Assembly: GCF_012489685.1 (NCBI RefSeq)
Contig: NC_080043.1
Location: forward strand, 2,296,501 to 2,360,500
DNA from: Lotus japonicus
Taxonomy: Eukaryota; Streptophyta; Magnoliopsida; Fabales; Fabaceae
Direction of reading: 5' to 3'
Length of the DNA: 64,000 nucleotides
Shown here piece after piece: positions 25,358 to 37,586 of this stretch. Both the position numbers and the translations under genes were made by a program. The first letter of the stretch is position 1. The number at the start of each line of letters is the position of its first letter. The notes under the pieces are model-generated. The model did no database searches. It was not told the DNA's origin and saw only the letters and a list, made by a program, of their open reading frames with translations.

Positions 25358-26158
25358 TGCTTTGGTTGCAAAAGGACAGAATTTTACTATGTCAGTGGAT
25401 GCAATATATGACAATAAATTGAGCTGAGGATCAAAGAAAATAATGGAAGCATGGAACCACTGATACTGTGAACTGAAGGGATGGAAAATGATTTAAGTTG
25501 GAAGGCAACTAATTCAATTGAGGAAAACCATCCAAATTAAGCATAAACTTGAAACTAAGATATCAAAATCTGATGGAGGTACAGTTCCAACTTAAAGAAC
25601 TGATTTTGTTCTATACTTGAACAATCTGATCAAAGATAACAATATATTGAGCAAAAAACTGTAGAGAAGTTTACATATCAGAAGAAAGATACTTGAAGGG
25701 ACTATGTGGGTGACTGGAGTCAAATGGGGAAGCAATGAAGAGTATACTGCCAAGAGAAGGATGGAAGAAGAAAATAATGAAGAGGCTGCAAAGTGCAACC
25801 CACTCTGCTACTGAAAACAGAGAAAACAGAACCTGCAGGGGGACATTTCCTCAATTCAGAATTTGCCTAACAATAAAAACTAATACTTAACACTTTCAAT
25901 AAAATTTTAATCCAGCTTTAACTAATAGTACTTAAACATGAAATTTCATTCAAGAGTAGGTGGCTTGAATTAAGTGCATTTCTTGATACACCGTAGAAAA
26001 TCACAGCGGAAAACCTCAAAAATAAAGAGAAGTTGCTTATGTCCATCAGTTATGATTTTTGTTCACTTTATTTTTTCACCGCGTATCTAAAAATGCTCGG
26101 AGTGAATGCATTTCTGACGGATAAAATAAGAAGGGAAAGCATAGACTTTTATTAGTAG
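25358..26158. other. Upstream region of the LysM kinase
   Basis: Holds the expected 5' UTR and promoter on the minus strand. No TATA element or second gene was assigned. Confidence 0.5.
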
Positions 26159-26160
26159 TA

Positions 26161-26465
26161 CTCCCTCCGGTCCTATTTATAAGCAATAAAAAAAAAATTC
26201 ACATAGTTTAAGAAATGTAGTTAAACTAGATAAAATACATTAAATTTGTCTTAAATTAAAATAAACTTCCAAAATTACCCTTTATTATTAGTATTGGAAA
26301 GTGGGAAAGAGAGAGAATAATTAATGAGACACATTTTACAAGTTAGAATTAATAAGGGCATCATTGGAAAAAAATAATTAATATAGCTCAAACTTTTATT
26401 TGGTTCTTATAAAAAGGACCAAGATTTTTCTTCTCTTTCATGCTTATAAATAGGACCGGAGGGAG
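26161..26465. mobile_element. Stowaway-type MITE (305 bp)
   Basis: The ends ctccctccggtcctatttataagc and its inverted counterpart (gcttataaataggaccggagggag) form long near-perfect terminal inverted repeats, flanked by TA duplications at 26159-26160 and 26466-26467. It differs internally from the other MITEs here, so it represents a separate family. Confidence 0.9.
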
Positions 26466-26518
26466 TAATAAGTTGCATTGCATGAGTTCCAAAGCAAGGG
26501 GCAAGTCATTAGTTTATA

Positions 26519-26795
26519 CTCCCTCCGTCCCTAATTATAAGCTAACATTGAGACTTTTTTTGTGTCACTAAATATAAGCTAACCTTGCAAAAGTTAATAT
26601 TTCTTTCCATATTCACCCTTGCATTTATTGGTAGTGGAACACCACCATTAGTAGTACAATGATGAAAAAGTGTTATCATAAATAGGGGTAAACATAGAAA
26701 GTTGTACATTTTTTTTGAAAACCAATGCATCAATTAAGGCTTTCTTAATAAGTGTGATTTTTACAACTTTAGCTTATAATTAGGGACGGAGGGAG
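26519..26795. mobile_element. Stowaway-type MITE, copy 1 (277 bp)
   Basis: Terminal inverted repeats start ctccctccgtccctaattat, with TA duplications at 26517-26518 and 26796-26797. Inside is a chance 63-codon minus frame. Copy 2 at 31363-31639 has exactly the same length and nearly the same sequence in reverse orientation. The frame is not a gene. Confidence 0.93.
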
Positions 26796-27276
26796 TAGTA
26801 GTTAATTACACTGACTTTCTAATTAAGGAAAAATAAAAAAAGAATTATTTGTTGGACAGAAAGGGAAAATAATCAATTAATTGTGTCTTAAAAACATGGG
26901 GAGACTCGCTTCCATAAAACCATAACAAAACAAAAGGTCATAAGTAGTAAAGTCGTTGACCTGCAAGAATTTTTCTAGCGGCAACCGACACTGTGACATG
27001 ACTTGCTGCATCTCAGTTTACTTTAATACAGTAAGACGTTCACCTTAGGAAGTGCCATTTGGTGGATCCTGGTATTTTTGAGTAAAGTAAGGAGAAGATT
27101 TGGGTAGGGATGGGAGTATAATAGTAACAGCCACACTGAATAGGAACTCGGTAGTTGAGGCACAATAAAATCTGATGTTTGGGGTAGTGCCGCACGTGGC
27201 CTGAACACAAGTGTTTTCTCTTGTACTAAACTTTAGGTTGCAACTATGAGTCATGTACATCCTCTCTTAACTATTA

Positions 27277-27647
27277 CTCCCTCCATTCCTTTTTAAGTGT
27301 CGTTCTAGAATAAATTTTTTTGTTTCTATTTAACTGTCGTTTTAGGTTCCATTTTGTCAATTATACCCTTACTTTTTCAATAACTTCACTTCACATTTCT
27401 CATACAATTCTTCTTTCTTAATAACTATGAAGACATTTATGACTTTATGATTGGTTGAGAGTGGTAGATGGTTTAATGATATGAGAGAGTGGAAAAAAAA
27501 ACTAACAATCCACTATCTTGGTTGGAGAGCTTTATGACTTTATGATTGGGATGTGAGAGGGTAGAATGGGAAAAACAACTCTAATAATCTACTATCTTGG
27601 TTGAAGAGCTTTATGCTAAAACGACACTTAAAAGGGAACGGAGGGAG
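27277..27647. mobile_element. Stowaway-like MITE (371 bp)
   Basis: The ends ctccctccattcctttttaagtgtcg and cgacacttaaaagggaacggagggag are inverted repeats with TA at 27275-27276 and 27648-27649. The interior carries a duplicated motif 'aatctactatcttggttg(g/a)agagcttta' (about 27506 and 27588). Confidence 0.88.
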
Positions 27648-27649
27648 TA

Positions 27650-30600
27650 ACTATTAGGTCACGGTTCGAATGTCGTCCAGGAGAGTAAAACACATTTTGT
27701 GACCGCTTACAACTTAATGTCAGTATTCGTGACGAGGGGTCTAGTCAATATTATTATTGATGGTAAATACCTTTTTCTCAAACTCAAAAGAAAAAGAATA
27801 TAGGTTGGAACTTTTTTATCTCTACCTTAAGGTATATATAAATGACCTTGGAAAAGACAGTTTGGCCTGTCTAATAAGATATAATACCTTATGAACCTGT
27901 AATCCTTGGAACATAGCGCGGATCAGTACTTAACTCATTATCATGATACCTAACTCATTATTTACTTCCATTTTAGTTAGCATATACAATAAGTTAAGTA
28001 GAAGGCTAGAAGCAATTCAAGGTAGTAGGTGTATATAACCAAATCTTACTCATCCAGACTGGATCAATCGTACAGAAGATACTTCATTAAGGTGTACCAT
28101 TCTAACACTTTATTGCCAACCCTCATCCATGCATGATTCTCTTCTTTTCGTTTAAAGGTCCCCACAGCAGTTGGATCTTGTCTGGAGATGTTGCGTACAA
28201 GGTTACCCCTCTTAATTAGGACCCCTGACAAAAACAATTTTTTTAATAAGGTTTTGTGATGAAATTAATGCATAGCAAGGTCTCAGGACTATAGCTGTTG
28301 ATATGTTAGATTAATTAAGACTCTATGCAGACTATTTTTTAATCAGGTTTTTTTTTCTTTCAAGAGCTAATTAACTTGTTCGAAAAATTGTAATTGTCTT
28401 TCCTTATAAATAATTTTTTCAGAGTTCGATCATGTGATTTCATTCGTATGAAAATCTAGCTCGCTTACCACTAGACGAACATGTTGTTCCCACCTTGCCT
28501 CTTTGCAAAACAAGGCTTATTTTTGTAGCATCTAGCTAGCATTTGGGTTATGAACTTGTGGGATTCTTGAAGAGTTGTCAGTAATTGTTAAGCCATCTTG
28601 AAATGATATAAAATTCACCCACTGTCAAAACCGAATTCCAACATATAGAAAAAAATGTCCTGATGTACCGGCACAGATCCAATGTCCAGAAAATGGTTTG
28701 ACTTGTTTCACATTTGCGCATGCAACTCAAATAGTACATAAATATGCAATAGCTATTTCTAAAAAAAAAAAATTGGGTCAACTATTCGAGTTCACATTAC
28801 TAGTGTGACTACTCTTGATGCTTGGGGCTCAGAGAAACAAGGCTCACAAAAACTGGCAATTGGGTAAAGTATAAAATGAGACTAATGGGCCATGGCCCAT
28901 AACATCTACCAAACTATTGATCTGTACCCAAACATAAACAAAAAAAACTCATTTTGTTTGTAAACATATATGCATTTACCATTCAGTCTTCAATAGTGGG
29001 GCTTATAATATCCATCATACAATGTTTATGACTTTATGCTTTAAAGTTATGCATAAAAAGAAAGATGTTATTTAAATTGATATAAAATTTAATTGAACTA
29101 CTCTTATTTATACTCACAAGTATTTTTATTTTCCGATGTATCAAAAAAATACTCACAAGTATTTTTCTTTCCTCTTGTAACCAAAAAAGATACTCACAAG
29201 AATCATTTAATATTCTTCACCCTTTCACACAACTAACTCATATTACTACTCACTCATTACTAGCAGATAGAGAAGATTAATGATCCTCAATAGAAACTCA
29301 AACATAATTGCTTCCCCATTGAGGATCAGGATAGCAATGATGCACAAAAGCAAATGATAATCAACTTTTGCCTTGAGTTTTTTCTCCTTGAGAATAATTA
29401 AATTTAAAAACTCATGCTCAAGTTGCATAGAAATAGATAAACAAAAGACGAAATCTATAATAAGCTTCAAACCACCCTTTTGCATTGTTGACCATTTACC
29501 ATCCCAACATATTTTTTTGGTGCTTTCTTCACCTTATTTAGAACTGCTCACCTATCCGCACTGCCCCCAAATGAGAATAACTTTTAGGCTTTTATGCTCC
29601 ACATATATTATAGTGGTGCATCATGCCTCCTCGCAATCATTCCGGGCATAAGTACTCCCTTCTAAAGGCATAAAAGGATTGATTCATGCACATTATAAAA
29701 CACTATTACAATTTACTAATATAACATAAAACTATTCAAAGTTATTTACTCAATAGCTTAAGTTTTAGGAAAATTGGATTTTAATGTGGTATTAAAGCTT
29801 TTATGACTAAGTGGTTAGAGTTCAATCATTATTGCGTACATTATTCTAATAAAAGCCAACTTCCCAACATTATTTGGTACATCAATTGGTTCCTTTAGGC
29901 TTTATTTGCAACTTACAAGTTGAGTTTTTAGAAGGGAAAAATGGAAATGCAAAAACTCATCACAAAGTTTTTTTATTAAAGGAGGAAGGGTTTGCAGAAT
30001 TTATGAGAACTGCAAAGACCTTTCAAAAATTATTCTGTAGTTATTTTTTGGAGTTCCTCCAAATTGGAGGTTTTGTGAAACTTTAATCTTCCAAACAAGG
30101 GGAGTGGTTACCCCCTTCTCTTCCCTTCCCTTTCCCTCCCTCAAAAGCTCTACCATAGTAATTACCACACTCAAGTCAAGCATGGGAGCATTGGTGTATT
30201 GTATTGTATACTCCAAACTCCAAACCAACCCTCTTTTTCTCCAAAGGATAAAAGACCCTATTGTCTAAAAGTGGATCCCAATATTACTTATGATACACAA
30301 GCGCGCATATATTCATACTCGGTACAATAGCGGCGCATGAGCCAATTATTCACATAAAAGCAAACAAAAAAGGTCACTACACAAAGAACTATCAAAAAGA
30401 CAGGTTGATGGGAGCAATCAATGAAACCAAGAATAAAACCATTAAAGAGAATAAAAAAGCCCAAGAAAAAGGGGGAAAGAAATGTGATGAATTGGAGCAG
30501 GAAAATAGTGGAGTGATCTTATCAATGATGGTAATATAATACTAGTTAAAAGGAAAGGATGACATGGGGTCTACCACAAAAATGAAGTTCAAGAAGATAT

Positions 30601-31362
30601 GCATCAAGTTATATAGTTTAGATACTGAGTGAAGCACGACAAAGTTTCATATTTAATAAGTTATTGGTTTGGGTGATTTTCGTCGTACATCCATGTATTG
30701 TACTATCTATTTATATAAGTGTTATTTGAGTATAACAATTTTTTCTGTTTCAACGAAGCACAAAACTGAGACTGAAGTTTTTTGATTTTTGATATTTGTG
30801 AGGGTACATTGATGTTAGAAAACGTGGGAGAAAATTAGAGGTGCTCTCTCACACACAGTCCATATACACGGAATGATCGACAAGCAGCCTCTTATTGCAC
30901 ACACGCAAAACCCAATTTAGCCTCTGTTCTTTCTCTTGCTCGTGCCAACGAATCAACCACCCATTAGCATGCCACTTCAAAGGCAATGAAAGGGAGATTG
31001 AAAGCCATCTTGTGACAAGTACAATACAAGACATGAGAGGTCCAAAACATGGTTTTGATTTTTTGAATGATATTTGAGCTGAGGTCATTCATTGCTTTTG
31101 CCACCCTTCCTTTTGTTCCATTAAACACTTGTCAGAATTTTTCTTTTTCCTTTTCCTTTATAAAGAAACAATGGGATATTATCGTTTTCCAAATATAACT
31201 AACTTAAAATTCTTCTGAAAATACAGGTGAGTAATAGAGCAATGCGTTACATAGTAAATAATTAAACGCTGAAAACTCATGAACAACCAAGACTCCCAAC
31301 ACCTGTCGTTTATGTTAACTGCCGAGTTTATTTAAAGCAATATATAGGATGCATAGTAAATA
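27650..31362. other. Intergenic, no convincing gene
   Basis: AT-rich. Positions 29113-29205 repeat 'atactcacaagtattttt' three times with variation. The minus frame at 31088-30849 (79 codons) and the plus frame at 29874-30086 are not recognised and lack supporting features. No RNA gene was identified. Confidence 0.45.
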
Positions 31363-31639
31363 CTCCCTCCGTCCCTAATTATAAGCTAAAGTTGTAAAAA
31401 TCACACTTATTAAGAAAGTCTTAATTGATGCATTTGTTTTCAAAAAAAATGTACAACTTTCTATGTTTACCCCTATTTATGATAACACTTTTTCATCATT
31501 GTACTACTAATGGTGGTGCTCCACTACCAATAAATGCAAGGGTGAATATGGAAAGAAATATTAACTTTTGCAAGGTTAGCTTATATTTAGTGACACAAAA
31601 AAAGTCTCAATGTTAGCTTATAATTAGGGACGGAGGGAG
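31363..31639. mobile_element. Stowaway-type MITE, copy 2 (277 bp)
   Basis: Inverted, almost identical copy of the element at 26519-26795, with TA duplications at 31361-31362 and 31640-31641. The chance 63-codon frame inside differs from copy 1 at only about two residues, so the two insertions are recent. Confidence 0.93.
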
Positions 31640-31668
31640 TATATGATTAGACACTAATAAGTCATAAA

Positions 31669-32180
31669 TAGAGATGACAAGAAAACTCACACCCGCGGGC
31701 CCGACCCAAACCCAATCTGAAATTTCGGACGAATTCCGATTTCTTTGGGTTTGGGTTTGAGTTTCACCCGAATTTTAAAACCTGTTTGGGTTCGGGTGTG
31801 GGAGTGATTAAACCCGCACTCAAACCCAAACCCAAACCCGAAACCGTATACATGCAATTATCAGCCCTTATATATTATTAAAGTTACTAAGTAGGATTTT
31901 CTTTAACGTAAAAAATCCATGAATTATGTTGTTTATCAGCTTATGTCCATGTTGTTCTCTTATGAACAAGTTGTTTCCGGATCAGATTTTTGGATTTTTT
32001 GCAAGTTCGGTGCTCGTATCGGGTTTTGGATTTGGGTTCGGGTAACCCGAAACCCAGGGGTTTGGGTTTGAGTTTAACTTTTGCACCCATATTAAGTTTG
32101 AGTTTGGGTTTAAGTGTTAAGTTCAGGTTTGGGTGTGAGAATGGTCAAACCCGCACCCACGGGGCCCGTTGCCAACCCTA
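31669..32180. mobile_element. hAT-type non-autonomous element (512 bp)
   Basis: The ends tagagatgacaag.. and ..cgttgccaacccta are inverted (tagRgWtgRcaa type, typical of plant Ac-like hAT elements). They are flanked by 8-bp duplications gtcataaa (31661-31668) and gtcgtaaa (32181-32188) with one mismatch. The subterminal regions are rich in degenerate gggttt/aaaccc words that resemble telomere repeat but are irregular. Confidence 0.85.
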
Positions 32181-32188
32181 GTCGTAAA

Positions 32189-33614
32189 TCGTTGTCACAC
32201 CCCAGACACTTGTTGTTTGTGGCAGTTTTTACAATAAATGTCACAAGTTCTCTTAAATGATTGTTGTACACGAATTGCCACACATAGTTAAATTGAGATA
32301 CAACACAATTCATAAGTTTATTTTTTCGAATTTAAGTTCATGATAAGAATTTTAAGCTAATTTCATTTTATTATCTCTTTTTTTAGGCTCTAGATCTGTT
32401 TAACAAGGCTTTAAGCAAGTTTAGAACTTATTTGATTAGCTTAAAATTTATTTTAATTACTGAATTTTTTTTAAGGTAAGTGTTTAGTAAATGAGTTTAT
32501 TTTAGTACTTCATTCGTTCATATTTCGTGACTCGTCCTAAATATTTTGTTAATTGGATAAATATAATTTTTAATATTTATTAAATAAAATATAAATTTAT
32601 TAGTATTATCTATTTAATCTAATAAAAATATAAAAATGAAAATAAATAAAAAATTATTTAAAGTAATAATTTTTTTAAATTAGTATTATATGGATATTGA
32701 TGTGTAAATAAAATAATACTAAATATAAAAATAACTGTATATATATATTATTTTACAATTTCAAATTATTCAACAGCTTGTGTTGTCAAATATTTTTTTT
32801 TCCTCTTTTAACTTTCATTCTTTAGCTCTCAATTAGCTTATACAATTTTTTATTTGCTTATAAACTAGATGTTGCCAAACAGGGAATAGTTACATTATCC
32901 AGCACGAATGGTTGTAGTTGGAATTGATTCGATAACTCGGTTCAGGAGGGATTTAATTACAACATGTATCATGTGATATAAACGAATGAATTGCCCTTAC
33001 TTTAACACTTTTTTTTTCTTTTGTCTTGAAAAGTTAAGTTGTTGATGTCAATTGATCACACTTGAGATGAGAGGGCCACTGTCATCAATTTATACTTTAA
33101 TCAGTTCAGGAATGCTTTCTTAACATATATGCTTAAGCAAATTTATTTCATTGTTGCAATATTTTTATACTCATCAATTCATCATTCAAAATGGTGGGGT
33201 TTCATATCTTACAAAATAATCTCTTTTTCTTTTTTTCTTTTTTTCATTTCCATTTTTTTTCCTTTTTCTTTCTTCCCAAATCAAACATGCCGGCATAACC
33301 TTTTGATATATCTTTTACTCGAATTAAATCTCTTATATCTCAATAAAATTTATTGTTCTTAACAAAATATAAACAATTAAACATGCTAAATTAAAAAGAT
33401 TTTTTTTTTGTTTTCCCTCAAATTCAAACATAATAAGAATGGTTTTGTTCTCAAATTAACAATGTGTTGTACCAAAACAAATTAACAATGTGTTTTTTTT
33501 AACAATGTTTTTAAATTAAATATATGAAGCACATATTTAAAAACAAACATAGCTAAAAAAATGACTTGTTAGGAAATACATGGTGTGACACTAGAATGCT
33601 AGAAATACAAGATA
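32189..33614. other. Intergenic, possible MITE relic
   Basis: Very AT-rich. Positions 32385-32885 have weakly inverted ends (ggctctagatctgttt / ccaaacagggaa) that recall Harbinger MITEs, but no clear duplication. No gene is seen. Confidence 0.35.
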
Positions 33615-34000
33615 CTAGATATTATACATGTGCGTTGCACGGGTTTATTTACGATATTTTTTTAATATTATATGAAAATTACTACTGTGTAATTATATAA
33701 ATAATAAATATTAAAATATTTCTTCAATATAAATATAACAGAAAGAATTATTGTGTTTAGACATCTAAATATTTTTTTTTTGACAGCAAAAGATTATTAT
33801 TGATAGAAGAAACCACCATGAGAACAACCCTCTCATGAAATAGGGGAATACACCAAACAACACAAACATATTAAATCTAACCCTTGAAAGGTCAGACATA
33901 GAGTATGAGCCTCGTTAAAACCTTACTAGGAAAAACCCATTTGGGATAAAAACCTAGTGAAGGAAAAAGAGTACAACATACAATAGCTAACCTTATAAAC

Positions 34001-35551
34001 TGATAGCAATTCCGCAAGTGCACGGATTGCCCGAAGTAATATAAAGATATCGAACCACAGAGATAGTTGTTTATCAAATTGTTCAAAGACTTTTAATGTT
34101 CAGAATTGTAAAAGGAAAAGCAATATATGTTTGAAGTTTGGTTGTGTGAAAAACACTTGTGAATAAAAGCTAAAATTATAATTCAGAAAAGAAGTACCCT
34201 GGGCAAAGCTCCACTTAGTCCAATTATGTTTCTCAAATCAAGTTCTTATATGAAGTTTAGAATCCATATCCATGGTGATGTAGCCTCTACCTCTACTTGT
34301 TAATTCCTTAATCAAGTAAAACATTCAATTTCATTTGCCAAACCTAATTCCTTAGTGCCTAGTCAATTCAATTGAAGAGTGAAGTTTATAAGTTCAGGCC
34401 AACACAAAGAGTTTCCACCCTTATACCTAAGTGGTAGTAAACAAATCAATCTAATCTCATGGTCCCTTAATCCTTACCAACTACCGTTGTGCAAGGAGAA
34501 AGCCAAGCACTTGCATGCATTCAAGAGAATATTGAAACAGAGAAGAGATACATAGAAAGGAAACTTTATTCATATAAGAAACTCAGAAGTTCAAAACATA
34601 ATCAAAGCTAAGGTTCACTTCACCCAAAGTACAAAGGAAACTAGCCAAGCATGGCTATGGAATTCATAATGCAAATTAAGAGAGCAAAAACCTGAATCAA
34701 GAGTGCCAAGAAGCCTCCCACAAGCTCCAAGAAACTAGAACTCTAAGTTTTGCTCAGAAAATACAAAGATCCCTAAAAGAAATAACAAAATTCCTATTTA
34801 TAGAGTTTCCAGCGGTAATCCACGCATGTGCGGGGTCTCCACCACGCACATGCGTAGCCAAAACGCTCAAAATCGCACAATTCGCAGCATCAGATTTTGT
34901 CACCACGCATGTGCGGGGTCTCCACCACGCACATGCGTGGCCAATCTGTCAATTTTCAGCTTTTAAGTCTGTTTACCACGCATGTGCGGGGTCTCCACCA
35001 CGCACATGCGTGGTCTTCACGTTCCAGCCCCTTCCTCATACAGAACCACCACGTATGTGCGTGGCCTGAGGGGCGCACATGCGTGGTCTTCAGCAGTTTT
35101 TCAGCAGCTTTGTAACCTCCTTTTCCACAATCATCATTGCTCATTATTTTGCCTTCAACCATCATCATTAGCCATCAAGAGTCTATCAAACCTGAAAAGC
35201 ATCTCAAAAACTCTATGATAACAACCATGCAACTTCTGAAAACTTCTCATTAATGGATATTTCCTCAATCCCACATTCAATCCAGCAAACAAAAACCCCC
35301 AAAAGCTCATCAACACTCATAATTTCACAAAGTTTCAGTTTAAGTCTGACCAAAAGAATTAATCTCAAACTAAAACTAAAAGAAACTAATAAAAAGACTA
35401 AATAAATAGATTAAAAAAAACTAAACTAATGCAGATGCAATTATGAACTAAAAAGGGACTTAACTTGACCAACAACTCAATAAAGGACTCAAAACGGAAA
35501 AGAACGAAAGAAAAATGACTCGACAAAGATAGAATAAACCTCGGGTCATCA
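34001..35551 (-). mobile_element. Solo LTR (1551 bp), Ty3/gypsy-like
   Basis: Begins tgatagcaattcc and ends cgggtcatca, so the minus strand runs TGATGACCCG...GCTATCA. It is flanked by a perfect 5-bp duplication taaac (33996-34000, 35552-35556). No PBS, PPT or coding region lies inside. It shares its terminus with the LTR at 1-450. Positions 34810-35090 hold an array of GC-rich inverted motifs. Confidence 0.85.
34808..35092. repeat. Inverted-motif array inside the solo LTR
   Basis: Alternating motifs of the type cacgcatgtgcggggtctcc and cacgcacatgcgtgg occur four times (about 34812, 34902, 34977, 35048). Each pair can fold into a hairpin. Confidence 0.8.
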
Positions 35552-36104
35552 TAAACCTCCAATAAACGAAATACCATGGAAAAAAAAATAGTTGAGATGA
35601 ATAGTTATGGGAACATATCTCCCTTCTAGTTTTCATACATCTAAATATATAGTATTAGAGTTTCTTTGATGCATTAAATTACTTGTATTAGAGTTATCTT
35701 TATGTGAATAAAGGATATTACTGAGACTTAATAAAAAAAATTGAAAAGGAAAATATTATTAATAACATAAGAAAACTTGAAATTTTTTTTTACTACTGTA
35801 TAATAGATCAAAAAACATATTTGAAATTAATTTTCAAATAATACACACATGCAGTATATTTAATAGTAAATATCTTATGGAGACATTTATTTAATTTTGA
35901 AACTATTTTTCTAGATTATTCATTAATAAATTTTATCTTTCCTATTATTTAATTTAAATTATAAATATTGTCTACATCTAAATATATTTCTTAATTTTTC
36001 TCTGAATTTATGATTGATAGTTAATATTCTAACTATTTTTAAGTACTAAGTAATTTTGTAATATGAAGCCACAATATATATCCTATTAGCATAAAATATA
36101 TGTT

Positions 36105-37043
36105 ATACATGTGCGGTGCACAGGTTTATTTAATTTACGACATTTTTAATTATATAAATAATAAATATTCAAATATTTCTTCAGTATAGATATAATAGAA
36201 AAAATTATTGTGTTTAGACATCTAAATATATAGTATTAGAGTTTCTTTGATGCATTAAATTACTTGTATTGGAGTTCCTTTATGTCAATCAAGGATATTA
36301 CTGAAATTTAATAAAAAAATTTGAAAAGGAAAATATTATTAGTAACATAAGAAAACTTTAGAAAATATTTTTACTACTATATAATAGATCAAAAAAACAT
36401 ATTTGAAATTATTTTTCAAATAATACACACATACAATATATTTAATAGTAAATATCTTATAGAGACATTTATTTAATTTTGAAACTATTTTTCTAGATTG
36501 TTCATTAATAAATTTTATCTTTACTATTATTTAATTTAAATTATTAATATTGTCTACATATAATATATTTATTAATTTTTTTCTCTGAATTTATGATTGA
36601 TAGTTAATATTCTAACTATTTTTAAGTACCACATAATAAATTATTCTTTTGTATAAGAAAATGAAAATTAAAAATTAATAGTTAACAATAAAATTAATAA
36701 CATAAAATATTCATCAATAATTTATTACTATCATTGTTAAGAAAAATCACAAGGAAATTTAAAATTATTTTTATAAATAATACAAAACTTTATTATAGTT
36801 AATTTAAACAACATGCATAATCATTTCATATTTTAAAAGTAATTTCCAAAATATATACTTACAAAAATAATTCAACCATTAACTAATTTCAATATTTAAC
36901 ATGTTTATTTTATTTAAAAGATATTAATTTGTGCTATTTTTGTATCTTTTCATTTTTTCAACCTTATGTCAATAATTAATTGAAATGAAAATAAAATAAA
37001 ATTTAATCAATCGTGCCAGTAATGTAGATCTCAAGTCCAATAT

Positions 37044-37091
<48 letters not shown>

Positions 37092-37586
37092 GATGATATC
37101 TAACTTTTGTACTTAATTTTTATTTATATTTAAAATGTAGTAATAAGTTTTATTGGTTAATTTTTAAAATTCACCAACTTATGATTAATAATCAAAATTA
37201 AAATATTAATTTTAATCTTAATATATAAGAATTTAAATTTTTTTACAATTAGTTATAAATGTAAAATTTATTTTACTATATATTTTTATTAATGTAAAAG
37301 TAATCAATTTAAATTATTATTATTATTATTATTATTCAAAATTTGTTCTCAAGTTATTATTAATAGTTAAAACTTAATAAATACTAAAAATTATTTTAAA
37401 ATATGGGAAATTGAAAAGTTTTTATTTTAAATTAGGAAATTGAAAAGTTTAACAATTATTAATTAATATAATGAATAATAAAGTAGATGTAGTTATTTTT
37501 TTAGTTTTGTATTTTATTATCTAATGTATTTAATACAAATGTAAGGTAATCAATGCAAAAAAGTTCAAGTCTCCTTTATATATATA
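36105..37586 (-). mobile_element. Helitron copy 2, minus strand
   Basis: Starts with a degenerate 3' hairpin (tgtgcggtgcaca) and repeats the body of the copy at 33615. On the minus strand its 5' end is the motif tatatatataaaggagacttg at about 37565-37585, directly touching the next Helitron. Confidence 0.5.
37049..37083. repeat. (TA)n microsatellite
   Basis: About 17 uninterrupted TA dinucleotides inside the Helitron cluster. A (TTA)n tract follows at about 37312-37336. Confidence 0.9.

Larger units (their letters stand above)
33773..35636 (-). mobile_element. LINE-like retroposon with A-tail and 12-bp target duplication
   Basis: Flanked by acatctaaatat at 33761-33772 and 35637-35648. The left end is a T-run (33773-33780), i.e. 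a poly(A) tail in minus orientation. Removing the solo LTR inside leaves about 310 bp, which reads like a 5'-truncated LINE 3' end or a SINE. No tRNA-like head was seen. The adjacent Helitron copy at 36105 keeps the same site unoccupied (tttagacatctaaatatatag), confirming the insertion borders. Confidence 0.75.
33615..36100 (-). mobile_element. Helitron copy, minus strand, carrying nested insertions
   Basis: On the minus strand the 3' end shows the hairpin (cgtgcaacgcac) and terminal CTAG at 33615-33618 followed by T. The body is a diverged duplicate of the segment starting at 36105. Without the insertion at 33773-35648 it would be about 600 bp. Its 5' end is not distinct, because copy 2 abuts it. 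Confidence 0.6.

Noticed and set aside
26542..26733. Conserved 63-residue protein found twice (also 31425-31616)
   Set aside because: Conservation comes from two recent copies of one Stowaway MITE. The frame spans the non-coding transposon interior.
31690..32165. Telomere-like aaaccc/gggttt repeats
   Set aside because: The words are irregular (gggttt, gggttc, gagttt), lie in inverted orientation near the two ends, and fall inside a hAT element with 8-bp duplications. They are subterminal motifs, not interstitial telomere repeat.
34812..35092. CRISPR-like spaced repeats
   Set aside because: Only a few palindromic motifs with unequal spacing inside an LTR, in a plant genome, and no cas genes.
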